This document shows, piece by piece, positions 1 to 8,435 of a stretch of DNA of 64,000 nt (position 1 is its first letter; every line of letters starts with the position of its first letter). Both the position numbers and the translations under genes were made by a program. Origin of the DNA: Frankia sp. R82 (GTDB lineage Bacteria; Actinomycetota; Actinomycetes; Frankiales; Frankiaceae); the NCBI RefSeq assembly GCF_023716925.1, contig NZ_JAMQQG010000047.1:1-64000 (forward strand). Direction: 5' to 3'. The notes beneath the pieces were generated by a model that was not told the origin of the DNA, searched no databases, and worked only from the letters and a program-made list of their open reading frames with translations.

Positions 1-1
1 C

Positions 2-472
2 CCGCCCGTCGCGCGAGCGGTCGTCCCGGCCGCGCCACCTGCCACTCCGCAACAGGCCGCCACTCCGCAACAGGCCGCCGCCCCGCCGGCCCAGCCCGCG
101 CCCGCGTCGACTGCGGCGACCTTCACCAACCTGGCGACGGGCTTCTGCCTCGACAGCAACAGCAGCCAGTCCGGCTATGCGCTGACCTGCAACGGCACCG
201 ACTACCAGCGGTGGAAGACGTACGGCTACGGCCAGGTCGCGTTGACCGACCTGGCGACCGGCTACTGCCTGGACAGCAACGCGGTGGGAAACGCCTACAC
301 CCGCGGCTGCCAGAACACGACCAGCCAGCAGTGGCGGACGGCCGACGCCGGCTACGGCACGGTGACCTTCACCAACGTCGCCACCGGACGTTGCCTTGAC
401 AGCGGTTCCGACGGCAGCCTCTACACACTTGCCTGCAACGGCGGCTCGTATCAGCGGTGGGCCCGTGGTTGA
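2..472 (+). CDS. C-terminal part of a ricin-type beta-trefoil lectin protein (5' end outside window)
   Basis: The reading frame is open from the left edge and ends at TGA 470-472, leaving 156 residues. A Pro/Ala/Gln linker containing a repeated TPQQAA motif leads into three similar blocks, each with the pattern F/L-T-N/D-L/V-ATG-x-CLDS, then a Cys, then a Q-x-W. That three-fold repeat with paired cysteines is typical of ricin-B/beta-trefoil carbohydrate-binding modules, so the lectin domain looks complete. The protein is probably an exported or membrane-anchored enzyme or kinase with a C-terminal sugar-binding module, but the catalytic part lies upstream and cannot be named. The next gene starts inside its last codons, so it is probably the first gene in view of the type VII secretion operon. 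Confidence 0.8.
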   Translation, partial: PPVARAVVPAAPPATPQQAATPQQAAAPPAQPAPASTAATFTNLATGFCLDSNSSQSGYALTCNGTDYQRWKTYGYGQVALTDLATGYCLDSNAVGNAYTRGCQNTTSQQWRTADAGYGTVTFTNVATGRCLDSGSDGSLYTLACNGGSYQRWARG

Positions 473-1838
473 TCTTCTCCGGGAGCACCGCACCGCCGTT
501 GTACTGGTCCTGTCCGGTCTGGTGGCGCTCGTCCTGCTGGTCGTGTTCGGGCAGTGGTTCTCCCGAACCCGGGGCTGGCGGCGGACCATCGCCCACCGGT
601 GCCGGCAGTTCGCGGGCGGCCTCGGTGACCTCGGCCGGCTGGCCGCCGGCCCGTACCGCTACCGCCGGGACGTCCGTGTCGTCGCCAGGCTGCTCGCGGA
701 CCCCGGACTCGACGAGGATCCGTGGGCCGCGGTCCCGCTCTCGGACGGGTTCCAGGACCGGGATGATCCGCCCGCCTCGGCGTACTGCCCGGTCGCGATC
801 GGCCTGAGCCACGGGACGGGAGGCGTTCTGGCGCTCCTGGACCTGGCCGCGCTTTCGGCCGTGGGCACGATCGACGGACCGCCTGGGCCGTCCCGGCGGC
901 TCGCCGCGGCGATCGCTGCCCAGCTCGCCGCCGGCGTGCCGGCCCCGACCGGCGTCCGGGTGCTCGTCGCGGACACCGTCCTGCCCGGCTTCGGCGGTCC
1001 GACGCTGGGCGACGCGCTCGATCTGCTCGACCGGACCGCACCGCCGGCCCCGGCCCCGGTGCGCCCGGACGGTGCGAACCTGCCCACCGTGCGGACCGTG
1101 CTGATCTGTGCGGCGACGTATTCCGAGGAAATGACCCGGGTGAGCGACCTCACCGAGCGACTGGACGACCTGCGCGTCATCGTCGTGGGCCGGCACCCGG
1201 GTTCTCGCTGGCGTCTCGAACTCGACGACTACGGGCGGATCACGGCTCCCGAGCTGGGTCTGCAGGCGGACGGTGCCCCGCTCGAACGCGGCCTCGGTCG
1301 TGCCCTGAAACAACGCGAACGGCTCCGGCGGCGACCGGCATCCCCGGTGCCCACAGTGGCGAGCACCATCTCGCCCGTAGACCCTGTAGGCCCCGCAGAC
1401 CCCGCAGACCCCGCAGATCCGGACGAGCCGTTCCCCCCGGGCCCGGACGACGGCGACAGCAGCCGGCGCAACCCGGCTGGCCGGAATGAGCCCTGTGCCT
1501 CGCCCGACCCTGACGGACCCGATGACCGCTCCGCCGGCCCGGGCAGCCCGAGTGGCCCGCACAGTCCGAGCGGCCCGCACAGTCCGAGCGGCCCGCACAG
1601 TCCGAGCGGCCCGGGCAGTCCGGGTGGCTGGGCACCGACGGATCCCGGCGAACTCGCCGAGCCGGAGCCGGCCGGGAGCCACGGCCGGCAGGCCGCAGCG
1701 GCAGGCGATGGTCGGTCGGCCGCGGTGGTCGCGGGCGCGAGCACGGGTGCCATCTCGACGCCGAATGCGGGGATGTCGGGGGCGGGGATGGCGGGCGGCG
1801 GAACGACGGGTGGCGGACACGTGAAGGCGGATGGATGA
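465..1838 (+). CDS. Single-pass membrane protein of the type VII secretion locus
   Basis: This encodes about 457 residues. I chose GTG 465, which overlaps the previous stop by eight bases; an ATG at 396 in the same frame would lie wholly inside the lectin gene. One membrane helix is visible at about residues 10-28, followed by a basic stretch and a soluble region of about 280 residues with no motif I recognise. The C-terminal third is low complexity, with PADPADPADP near residue 310 and repeated SGPHSP units further on that come from an 18-base DNA repeat. Its stop overlaps the eccC start by four bases (ATGA), so the two are probably translationally coupled. The likely role is an accessory membrane component of the secretion machine, inferred from position only. 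Confidence 0.75.
   Translation: MVDLLREHRTAVVLVLSGLVALVLLVVFGQWFSRTRGWRRTIAHRCRQFAGGLGDLGRLAAGPYRYRRDVRVVARLLADPGLDEDPWAAVPLSDGFQDRDDPPASAYCPVAIGLSHGTGGVLALLDLAALSAVGTIDGPPGPSRRLAAAIAAQLAAGVPAPTGVRVLVADTVLPGFGGPTLGDALDLLDRTAPPAPAPVRPDGANLPTVRTVLICAATYSEEMTRVSDLTERLDDLRVIVVGRHPGSRWRLELDDYGRITAPELGLQADGAPLERGLGRALKQRERLRRRPASPVPTVASTISPVDPVGPADPADPADPDEPFPPGPDDGDSSRRNPAGRNEPCASPDPDGPDDRSAGPGSPSGPHSPSGPHSPSGPHSPSGPGSPGGWAPTDPGELAEPEPAGSHGRQAAAAGDGRSAAVVAGASTGAISTPNAGMSGAGMAGGGTTGGGHVKADG
1546..1625 (+). repeat. 18-base in-frame tandem repeat (SGPHSP units)
   Basis: About four copies of an 18-base unit (agcggcccgcacagtccg), the outer ones slightly changed, encode repeated Ser-Gly-Pro-His-Ser-Pro in the tail of the membrane protein. 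The unit length is a multiple of three, so changes in copy number keep the frame. A shorter ccgcagacc repeat lies upstream near 1393-1420. Confidence 0.85.
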
Positions 1839-4800
1839 CAGCGGACGTCGCGCTGACAGTGCAGGTCGGCGGCGACGGTCCGGCCGGCCCGCCGCACTCG
1901 TACCCGCTCCTGCCGTCCGCCGAGGTCCCGGGCCGCCTCGGCACCGATGCGGAGGGCGTCGGTGACGTGCTGGTGCGCGTGCGGCCCACCACCTCCGTCG
2001 GGGACCTTGCCGCCGGCCTGGCCGATCCGGCCCCCGTCTGCTTTCTGGGCACGTCACCCCTCGACCCGGACGCCACGGTACGTGATAGCGGGATCACGGG
2101 TGGCCAGCGGATCGGTCTCGGTGCCCCGGCACCACCGGTCGCCCCGCTGGCCCCACCCGCGCGTCCCGCCAGGCTGTTCGAGGTGCGGGTCGTCGGTGGT
2201 CCGGACGCGGGGCGGATCTGGCGGATCGGTGTCGGCGCCCACGACATCGGTGCCGGCCTGGGCTGCGCGATCAGGCTCACCGATCCCGGGGTCCCCGCCC
2301 TCGCGGGGGTGCTGCACATCGGGCGCGGCGGTGACACCTGGCTGACCGAGCCGGCGGCTCAGGGCGTCGACCCGACGCGGCCGCGACCTCCGCAGCTTGG
2401 CGTCACCGACCATCATCGCGCGGCGACGAAGGTGGAGCGACGCGACCAGCCGTGGCCCTCGCCGGCCCCGGACTGGCCGCCGTTCGGCCCGCAGGCGCCG
2501 GGATCGGTCCAGTGGGGGGTCGGCGAGGATCTGGTGGTGGGGCCGGTGCTGCTGCGCCTGGCCGAACGCTTCGAGCCGGACGCCGCCATCACGCCGTCCG
2601 AGGACGTGCTGGGGCTGGACTTCAACCGGCCGCCGCGGATCGTGCCGCCGCTGCTCACCTCCCGCCAGCGTTTCCCCGGTCCGCCGACGCCGCCGGCCCG
2701 CCGGCCCGTCCCGCTGCTGCTCATGCTGGCGCCGATGGTGCTGGGCCTGGCGTTCGTCTGGTTCTTCCACTCCTATTTCTTCCTGGTCATCATGCTGTTC
2801 AGCCCGCTGATGGCGTTCGCGAACTGGAGTCAGGACCGGCGCAGCGGCCGACGTCGCTACCGGGCGGAAGCCGCGCGGTACCGGACGAGCCGCGCCGCGG
2901 CCGAAGCGGAGCACGGTGCCGCGGTCCGCGCCGAGCGCCGCGCCCGCTGCGACGCGTCTCCCGACCCCGCGATCGTCGGGCTCACCGCGACCGGCCCCGG
3001 CCGGCGGCTGTGGGAACGACGGCGGACCGACCCGGACCATCTCGTGCTGCGGGTGGGCACACTCGACCAGCCGTCCCTGATCGAGGTGGACGACCCCGCA
3101 CTCGACCACCACGACCACCGGCTGCGCTGGAACGTCCCCGAGGTGCCGCTCGCGCTGGATCTCGCCGCCCTCGGCGTGGTCGGTGTGGCCGGTGCACGGT
3201 CCATCGTCCACGCGCTCGGGTGCTGGCTGCTGTCCCAGTGCGCCGTGCTGCACAGTCCACGGGACCTGCAGATCGTCGTTCTCACGGACCCGGCGGGCCG
3301 GTCGAGCTGGGAGTGGGTGCGCTGGCTGCCGCATATGCGTCCGGGGGAGGATCTGGTCGGCGCGCCGCCGGTGCTGATCGGTAACGACCCCGAGACGGTC
3401 GCGCACCGGGTCGCCGAGCTGCAGGCGCAGATCCGGGCCCGCACCGAGGCGCGCGGTTCGGCGCTCGGGCCGGTGATGTTCGCCCAGCCGGACATCGTCG
3501 TCCTCGTGGATGGGGCGCGGCGGCTACGGGACGTGCCGGGCATGATCGGGGTGTTGACCGACGGGCCGGCCGTGCGGGTGTTCGCGATCTGCCTCGACAC
3601 CGAGACCCGGCTGCTGCCCGAGGAGTGCGCGAGCGTCGTCGTCTGCGAGCCGGACGGGCTCGCGGTGCGCCGTAGCGACGTGCCCGAGCTGGTCGGGGTG
3701 CGCCCGGATCTGGTCAGGGCCGACTGGTGCGACCAGGTCGCCCGGGCGCTCGCCCCGCTGCGTGACATCACCCCGGTCGCCGCCGACGGCCTGCCCGACC
3801 AGGTGCGCCTGCTGGAGGTTCTGGGCCTTACGGCTCCCGACCGGCCTGCCCCACCCGACCCCGCGCTGATCGCCGAGTCCTGGCTGGCCCGGCCGGCCTC
3901 GACCCGCTTTCCGGTGGGTGTCGGCTTCGACGGGCCGGTCCTGCTCGATCTGGTCCGCGACGGCCCCCATGCGCTGGTCGCAGGCACGACCGGCGCGGGC
4001 AAGTCGGAGCTGCTGCAGACGCTCGTCGGCGCGCTCGCCGCCCACAATCGTCCGGACGAGCTGGTGTTCGTCCTGGTCGACTACAAGGGTGGCAGCGCCT
4101 TTCGAGGCTGCGCCCGGCTGCCGCACACCCTGGGGATGGTCACCGACCTCGACCCGGCGCTCGCGGTGCGGGCGCTGGAGTCGCTGGCCGCGGAGCTGCG
4201 CCGGCGTGAGGAACTGCTCGCCGCCGCCGCGGCCAAGGACATCGTCCACTACCGCGCGCTACGCACCCGCGATCCGCAGCTGCCCGCGCTGCCCCGACTG
4301 ATGCTGGTGATCGACGAGTTCGCCACACTGGCCCGGGAGGTCCCCGACTTCATCCCCGGGCTGGTCAGCCTCGCGCAACGCGGCCGGTCGCTGGGCATCC
4401 ACCTGGTGCTGGCGACCCAGCGGCCCGCCGGGGTGGTGACCGCGGACATCCGGGCCAACACCAACCTGCGCATCGCCCTGCGGGTGACCGACCCGATGGA
4501 AAGCACCGATGTCATCGACACCCGGGACGCGGCGTTCATCGCAGCGTCCACGCCGGGACGGGCGCTGGCCCGGCTCGCCCACCGGTCGACGGTGCTGTTC
4601 CAGACCGCCTACTGCGGCGCGCCGGCGCAGGACACCGACGGGCCGGGGCCGCAGCCCGGCAACCCCGGCGAACCGGTGACGGCCGTCGCCCTGACCTGGA
4701 CGTCGTTGGGCCGCCCGGTGCCGCCGAGGGCGAACCCCGGCGACCTGGTGTCCACCGACCCGTCCAGCGAGGACGAGCTGGCCCCCACCGATCTCGACGT

Positions 4801-6430
4801 GCTCGTCGACCTGATCCGCGCGGCTGCCGAGCGCACGGACTACCAGGCCCAGCCGAGTCCCTGGCTGCCCGCGCTGGGGCAGCGGGTGCTGCTCGACGAG
4901 CTGCTCGAGCGCTGCGGCCCGCACGCGGTGCCCTATGCGCTGGAGGACGTGCCGCACCGGCAGGCCCAACGACCGGTGTGCTGCGACCTGACGAGCTTCG
5001 GGCACCTGTTCGTCGTCGGGGCACAGCGGTCCGGACGGTCCCAGGTGCTGCGTACCCTCGCCGGCGGGCTCGCGCGCGCCCATTCCTGCGCCGACGTCCA
5101 CCTGTACGGCATCGACGCGGCCGGCGGGGCACTGGCCGTGCTCACCGAGCTGCCGCACTGCGGCGCCGTGGTGACGGGTTCCGACCTGGAACGCCTCGGC
5201 CGGCTGTGCGACCGTCTGACCTCGGAGCTCTCCCGCCGCCAGGAGCTGCTGGCCCGGTACTCGTGCGCGGATCTCGCCGAGCTGCGCGTCGCCATGCCCG
5301 CCGCCGAGCGGCCCGCCCATCTGGTGCTGCTGGTCGACGGCTGGGACTCGCTGGCCGCGACCCTGCCCGAAAGCGACGGGGGCTGGCGCTACGAGGCGCT
5401 GCTCACCGTGCTGCGTGAGGGCACCGGCGCCGGCATCCACGTGGTCGCCACCTCTGACCGGGGTCTGCTCGCCGGGCGCGCCGGCGGGCTGAACGACCAC
5501 CGCATCCTGCTGCGGATGGGCGAGCGCACCGACTACAGCACGATCCGCATTCCGGCGCAGCGCATCCCCGCCCAGGTGCCGCCCGGACGCGGCTGGCGGT
5601 CGGTGAACCAGGCCGAGCTCCAGATCGCCCTGCTCGACCCCGACCCGTCCGGCCAGGCGCAGGCTGCCGCGCTACGTCAGATCGCCGTGCGGGCCGCGGC
5701 GCGCGACCGGGAGCTCTCCGCCGAGCGGCGCCCGGCCCCCGTCGCCGCGCTGCCGGGCGCGCTGACCTTCGCCGACGCGATCGCTCGCGTGCCCGAGACC
5801 GACCGGCGTCCGCTGCGGGCACTGCTCGGGCTCGGCGGTGACGAGGCGGCGCCGCTGCTGCTCGACTTCGCCGGCCGGGCGCACACCTTTCTCGTCGCCG
5901 GCCCGCCCGGGTCCGGGCGCAGCAACACCCTGGCCACGCTCGCGGTGTCGCTGCTGGCCGGGGGCACCAGCCTGGTCGTGCTCACCCCGCGGGAGTCCCC
6001 GTTGCGCCGGCTGGCCGCGCACCCGCAGGTCACCCTGACCGGCCCGGAGGTTCTCTCCGGCGAGCAGCCGCTGGTCGTCGAGGGGCCGGGCGTCCTGCTC
6101 GTCGACGACGTGGACCTGTTCGGGTTCACCTCCCCGCTCGAACCCGCCCTGCGTGCCATCGTCGCGTCCGGGCGTGACCGCGGGGTGGGGCTCGCCTACG
6201 CGGGCAGTGGCGAGGTGCTGTCCCAGTCGATCAGCGGCTGGCTGGGGGAGGCCCGGCGCTCCCGGCAGGGGGTGCTGCTCGCCCCGCAGACGTCCCTGGA
6301 GGGCGACCTGGTGGGCACCCGCATACCGGTGAGCCTGCTGCGCGGCGGGGTCCGCCCGGGGCGTGGCTACGTCGCCGACCAGACCGGGACGCTGCGCGCC
6401 ATCACCATCCCGCACACGGTGCTCAAGTAG
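1835..6430 (+). CDS. eccC: EccC-type FtsK/SpoIIIE three-motor ATPase of type VII secretion
   Basis: The 1531-residue protein is the motor of a type VII (ESX) secretion system. Residues 1-180 hold a ubiquitin-like stretch and an FHA-like stretch. Hydrophobic segments at about 293-331 form two membrane passes. Three FtsK-like ATPase modules follow. The first has Walker A GTTGAGKS at 717-724 and Walker B with DE at 827-828. The second has GAQRSGRS at 1062-1069 and the third GPPGSGRS at 1356-1363; both carry Arg where the invariant Lys is expected. The layout (two membrane helices plus three motors in one chain) matches single-chain EccC/EssC proteins. It overlaps the preceding gene by four bases and ends just before a strong inverted repeat facing the esx operon. 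Family assignment is firm; the substrates are inferred to be the neighbouring WXG100-like proteins. Confidence 0.93.
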   Translation: MTADVALTVQVGGDGPAGPPHSYPLLPSAEVPGRLGTDAEGVGDVLVRVRPTTSVGDLAAGLADPAPVCFLGTSPLDPDATVRDSGITGGQRIGLGAPAPPVAPLAPPARPARLFEVRVVGGPDAGRIWRIGVGAHDIGAGLGCAIRLTDPGVPALAGVLHIGRGGDTWLTEPAAQGVDPTRPRPPQLGVTDHHRAATKVERRDQPWPSPAPDWPPFGPQAPGSVQWGVGEDLVVGPVLLRLAERFEPDAAITPSEDVLGLDFNRPPRIVPPLLTSRQRFPGPPTPPARRPVPLLLMLAPMVLGLAFVWFFHSYFFLVIMLFSPLMAFANWSQDRRSGRRRYRAEAARYRTSRAAAEAEHGAAVRAERRARCDASPDPAIVGLTATGPGRRLWERRRTDPDHLVLRVGTLDQPSLIEVDDPALDHHDHRLRWNVPEVPLALDLAALGVVGVAGARSIVHALGCWLLSQCAVLHSPRDLQIVVLTDPAGRSSWEWVRWLPHMRPGEDLVGAPPVLIGNDPETVAHRVAELQAQIRARTEARGSALGPVMFAQPDIVVLVDGARRLRDVPGMIGVLTDGPAVRVFAICLDTETRLLPEECASVVVCEPDGLAVRRSDVPELVGVRPDLVRADWCDQVARALAPLRDITPVAADGLPDQVRLLEVLGLTAPDRPAPPDPALIAESWLARPASTRFPVGVGFDGPVLLDLVRDGPHALVAGTTGAGKSELLQTLVGALAAHNRPDELVFVLVDYKGGSAFRGCARLPHTLGMVTDLDPALAVRALESLAAELRRREELLAAAAAKDIVHYRALRTRDPQLPALPRLMLVIDEFATLAREVPDFIPGLVSLAQRGRSLGIHLVLATQRPAGVVTADIRANTNLRIALRVTDPMESTDVIDTRDAAFIAASTPGRALARLAHRSTVLFQTAYCGAPAQDTDGPGPQPGNPGEPVTAVALTWTSLGRPVPPRANPGDLVSTDPSSEDELAPTDLDVLVDLIRAAAERTDYQAQPSPWLPALGQRVLLDELLERCGPHAVPYALEDVPHRQAQRPVCCDLTSFGHLFVVGAQRSGRSQVLRTLAGGLARAHSCADVHLYGIDAAGGALAVLTELPHCGAVVTGSDLERLGRLCDRLTSELSRRQELLARYSCADLAELRVAMPAAERPAHLVLLVDGWDSLAATLPESDGGWRYEALLTVLREGTGAGIHVVATSDRGLLAGRAGGLNDHRILLRMGERTDYSTIRIPAQRIPAQVPPGRGWRSVNQAELQIALLDPDPSGQAQAAALRQIAVRAAARDRELSAERRPAPVAALPGALTFADAIARVPETDRRPLRALLGLGGDEAAPLLLDFAGRAHTFLVAGPPGSGRSNTLATLAVSLLAGGTSLVVLTPRESPLRRLAAHPQVTLTGPEVLSGEQPLVVEGPGVLLVDDVDLFGFTSPLEPALRAIVASGRDRGVGLAYAGSGEVLSQSISGWLGEARRSRQGVLLAPQTSLEGDLVGTRIPVSLLRGGVRPGRGYVADQTGTLRAITIPHTVLK

Positions 6431-6432
6431 CC

Positions 6433-6467
6433 GCCTGGTGCCTGGTGCCTGGTGCCTGGTGCCTGGT
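6433..6467 (+). repeat. Heptamer tandem array (gcctggt x5)
   Basis: Five exact head-to-tail copies of gcctggt begin three bases after the eccC stop codon and run into the terminator-like inverted repeat. Two further seven-base arrays of different sequence occur at 21406-21439 and 40677-40718, also at gene 3' ends. Confidence 0.9.
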
Positions 6468-6474
6468 GCCGGCC

Positions 6475-6507
6475 GGTGCCGGCCGGGGAGGGGGCCCGGC
6501 CGGCACC
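6475..6507. terminator. Bidirectional terminator-like hairpin between eccC and the esx operon
   Basis: A perfect 13-base inverted repeat (ggtgccggccggg, 6475-6487, against 6495-6507) with a seven-base loop lies between the convergent ends of eccC (6430) and the minus-strand esx gene (6522). There is no U-tract, as is common in high-GC actinobacteria. Confidence 0.75.
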
Positions 6508-6521
6508 CGGACCGGGCCCGC

Positions 6522-6827
6522 TTACGCGTCGGCGGGCGGCTTGGCCAGGCTGGAGTCCATCACCTGCAGGTTCTGCGCGATGGCCTGGAAGCTCTGGGCG
6601 AACTTCGGAATGTTCTCGATCGCGCTGGTCAGCGAGGCGTTGAACTCGGTGTACTGGGCGGTCATCACCGGGCTTGCCTGCCGCATCCACAGGCCGCCCG
6701 CGCTGGTGAGCAGCTCCGTCACCTGGCCCTGCAGTCGGGTGAGGGTCGCGGTGATCTCGGTGCCCTCGTTGGTGAGCCGGGCCGCGACCGTGTTGACCTG
6801 CGCGTAGTCGACGTCGATATCGGGCAT
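6522..6827 (-). CDS. WXG100-like (ESAT-6-like) secreted protein 1
   Basis: This 101-residue protein has the size and helix-turn-helix layout of WXG100 proteins, the small dimeric substrates of type VII secretion. It begins MPDIDVDYAQ, has a long first helix, a turn with Trp47 in the sequence GGLWMRQ, and a second helix. The Gly of the Trp-x-Gly motif is replaced (Trp-Met-Arg). It is the last gene of a three-gene minus-strand group and lies about 16 bases after the neighbouring WXG100-like gene, with a GGGAG ribosome-binding site. The N-terminal pattern D-x-DYA is shared with that neighbour, so the pair probably forms a heterodimer. I see no C-terminal Y-x-x-x-D/E secretion signal. Confidence 0.85.
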   Translation of the reverse strand: MPDIDVDYAQVNTVAARLTNEGTEITATLTRLQGQVTELLTSAGGLWMRQASPVMTAQYTEFNASLTSAIENIPKFAQSFQAIAQNLQVMDSSLAKPPADA

Positions 6828-6843
6828 GAGCGGTGGTCTCCCT

Positions 6844-7137
6844 TCAGGAGCTGCTGATCGCCGCGTCCATCGCCTGCAGCTGCGAGACGATGTTGTTGAA
6901 CTGGTTGGCGAAGCTGGTGATGTTGTTCACGGCTGCGGTGACGGAGGTGTTGAAGTCGAGGTACTGCTTCTGCAGGACCGGGCTGGACTTCACCAGCCAC
7001 AGGCCGCCGCCGCTGGTCAGCAGCGCCGTCACCGCCGACTGCAGCGAGGTGAGCTTCGGGACCGTCTCGGCGACGGCGGCGTTCAGCGACGCGGCGACGG
7101 CGTCGATGCTGGCGTAGTCGATCGAGATGTCGGCCAT
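6844..7137 (-). CDS. WXG100-like (ESAT-6-like) secreted protein 2
   Basis: This 97-residue protein is the paralogue of the adjacent gene: MADISIDYAS at the N-terminus, a first helix, a turn with Trp47 in GGGLWLVK, and a second helix rich in Asn and Gln. As in its neighbour, the Gly of Trp-x-Gly is missing (Trp-Leu-Val), and the Trp falls at the same residue number, so the change is shared and not a random error. AAGGAG about seven bases upstream supports the start. It follows the EF-hand-bearing gene by 63 bases and precedes the other esx gene closely, as expected for co-transcribed partners. Export by the adjacent EccC motor is inferred. Confidence 0.86.
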   Translation of the reverse strand: MADISIDYASIDAVAASLNAAVAETVPKLTSLQSAVTALLTSGGGLWLVKSSPVLQKQYLDFNTSVTAAVNNITSFANQFNNIVSQLQAMDAAISSS

Positions 7138-7200
7138 GGGCCGCTCCTTGCGTTCGGGGTCCGGCGTGGGCCGGACGGCGCGGGTCCGACGGCGGTCAGG

Positions 7201-8214
7201 TCACTCGTTGACGGGGGTGTAGGGGTCGTCCGGCGGCGGCGGGTCCTCGTGGGAGGACTTCGTCCACCGGTCCTTGTTCGGGTCGCCGGTGTAGACGTCC
7301 GTGCCCTTCGGTCCGGTGACGGTCTTCGTGCCGGTGCCGTCGGGGTTCACGGTCACGTCGGTGGTGGTCGTGTCCCCCTGGGGATCTACGGTGACGCTGT
7401 GGTAGGCACCGTTCTGGCCGGGGGTGACCGTCGTCATGGTGGTGCCGGCGTCGGTGGTGCTGGTCACCACGGTCGTGTGGTCATCGCTGGTGGCCTTGTG
7501 GATCACCTCCTTGCTGCCGTCCGCGTGGGTGACGGTGGTCGTGTAGTCGACGTTGTCGATCTTTCCGTCGCCGTTGTAGTCCTGGTAGGTGTAGGTGGTC
7601 GTCTCCGAGTAGGACAGACCGTCCGCGGTGTGGACGGTGCTTGTCTCGGTGACGACCCGTCCGGCCCCGTCGACCTGCTGGGTGCCTGACGTGATGGTTC
7701 CGTCCGGTGAGGTCACGCTGGTGGGCGCCGCGCCGGGGTCCTTCGGCGGGGGTCGGTCGGGGCCCCACAACGGGATGGTGGCGGTCCGCAGCACCCCGTT
7801 CTCGTCGTAGTACTGGTAGGTGATGACCTTGTCCTTGGAGTCCTGGTACTGCTTCCAGGCGTTCTCCTCGGCCTGCCACTGGTCGATCTTGGCCTGCAGT
7901 CGGGCGGCGTTCACCTTGGTGGCGAGGTCGGAGTCCCCTTCGGAGAACACCGTGGCGACGCTGCCGAGCAGGTCCGCCAGGTCGTCCAGCTTCTGCATCG
8001 CGTCCTGGAACGGCTTGTGGCAGGTGGCGTAGAACGCGCTCAGTGCGGCGAACAGCGTCGGGTCCCCGACGGCATCCGAGCCGACCTCGCCGTTGGTGCT
8101 GACCACGGAACGTCCACTGACGACGTTGACGTCCGTCTCGATCTGGCCGCGCAGGCTGCGCAGGCTGGTCGCCAGCCGGTTCAGCAGCCCGTAGTCGATC
8201 ACGAGATCGGCCAT
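7201..8214 (-). CDS. ESX-associated protein with WXG100-like N-terminus and EF-hand-like loop
   Basis: I chose ATG 8214, preceded by AGGAG at a good distance. The frame stays open to 8460, but the extra part is only a Gly-Thr-Asn-Pro repeat. The 337-residue protein starts MADLVIDYG, like the two esx products, and its first 130 residues are predicted helical, so it looks like a longer WXG100 relative. The second half is rich in Thr, Asp and Gly and contains a perfectly spaced EF-hand-like calcium loop at residues 212-223 (D-Y-N-G-D-G-K-I-D-N-V-D). The end is acidic and proline-rich. It is the first gene of the minus-strand esx group and is divergent from the giant protein gene. It is probably a secreted substrate or partner; no enzyme motif is visible. 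Confidence 0.75.
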   Translation of the reverse strand: MADLVIDYGLLNRLATSLRSLRGQIETDVNVVSGRSVVSTNGEVGSDAVGDPTLFAALSAFYATCHKPFQDAMQKLDDLADLLGSVATVFSEGDSDLATKVNAARLQAKIDQWQAEENAWKQYQDSKDKVITYQYYDENGVLRTATIPLWGPDRPPPKDPGAAPTSVTSPDGTITSGTQQVDGAGRVVTETSTVHTADGLSYSETTTYTYQDYNGDGKIDNVDYTTTVTHADGSKEVIHKATSDDHTTVVTSTTDAGTTMTTVTPGQNGAYHSVTVDPQGDTTTTDVTVNPDGTGTKTVTGPKGTDVYTGDPNKDRWTKSSHEDPPPPDDPYTPVNE

Positions 8215-8355
8215 GGCCGCTCCTGTCCGCGATGACGTCCCGCTCCGGTACTGGCCGTCCGGCTTCCACCACCTACTACGTGCCGGGAGCCCCGGACGGT
8301 TCGCCTGCGCACCGGGCGATGAACCCTGCCGCGGCGCGGATGCGTCTGCCAGAGG

Positions 8356-8413
8356 GGGGCCTGTGCCGGTGGGGCCTGTGCCGGTGGGGTTGGTGCCGGT
8401 GGGGTTGGTGCCG
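8356..8413 (+). repeat. 15-base tandem repeat in the divergent esx promoter region
   Basis: Four units of 15 bases, two reading ggggcctgtgccggt and two reading ggggttggtgccggt (the last cut short), lie between the start of the minus-strand esx group (8214) and the start of the giant gene (8436). The repeat sits where promoters for both directions should lie. It is translatable in several frames, which explains the spurious upstream extensions of both genes. Confidence 0.85.
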
Positions 8414-8435
8414 CGGAGGATGCCGGGAGGCGACG

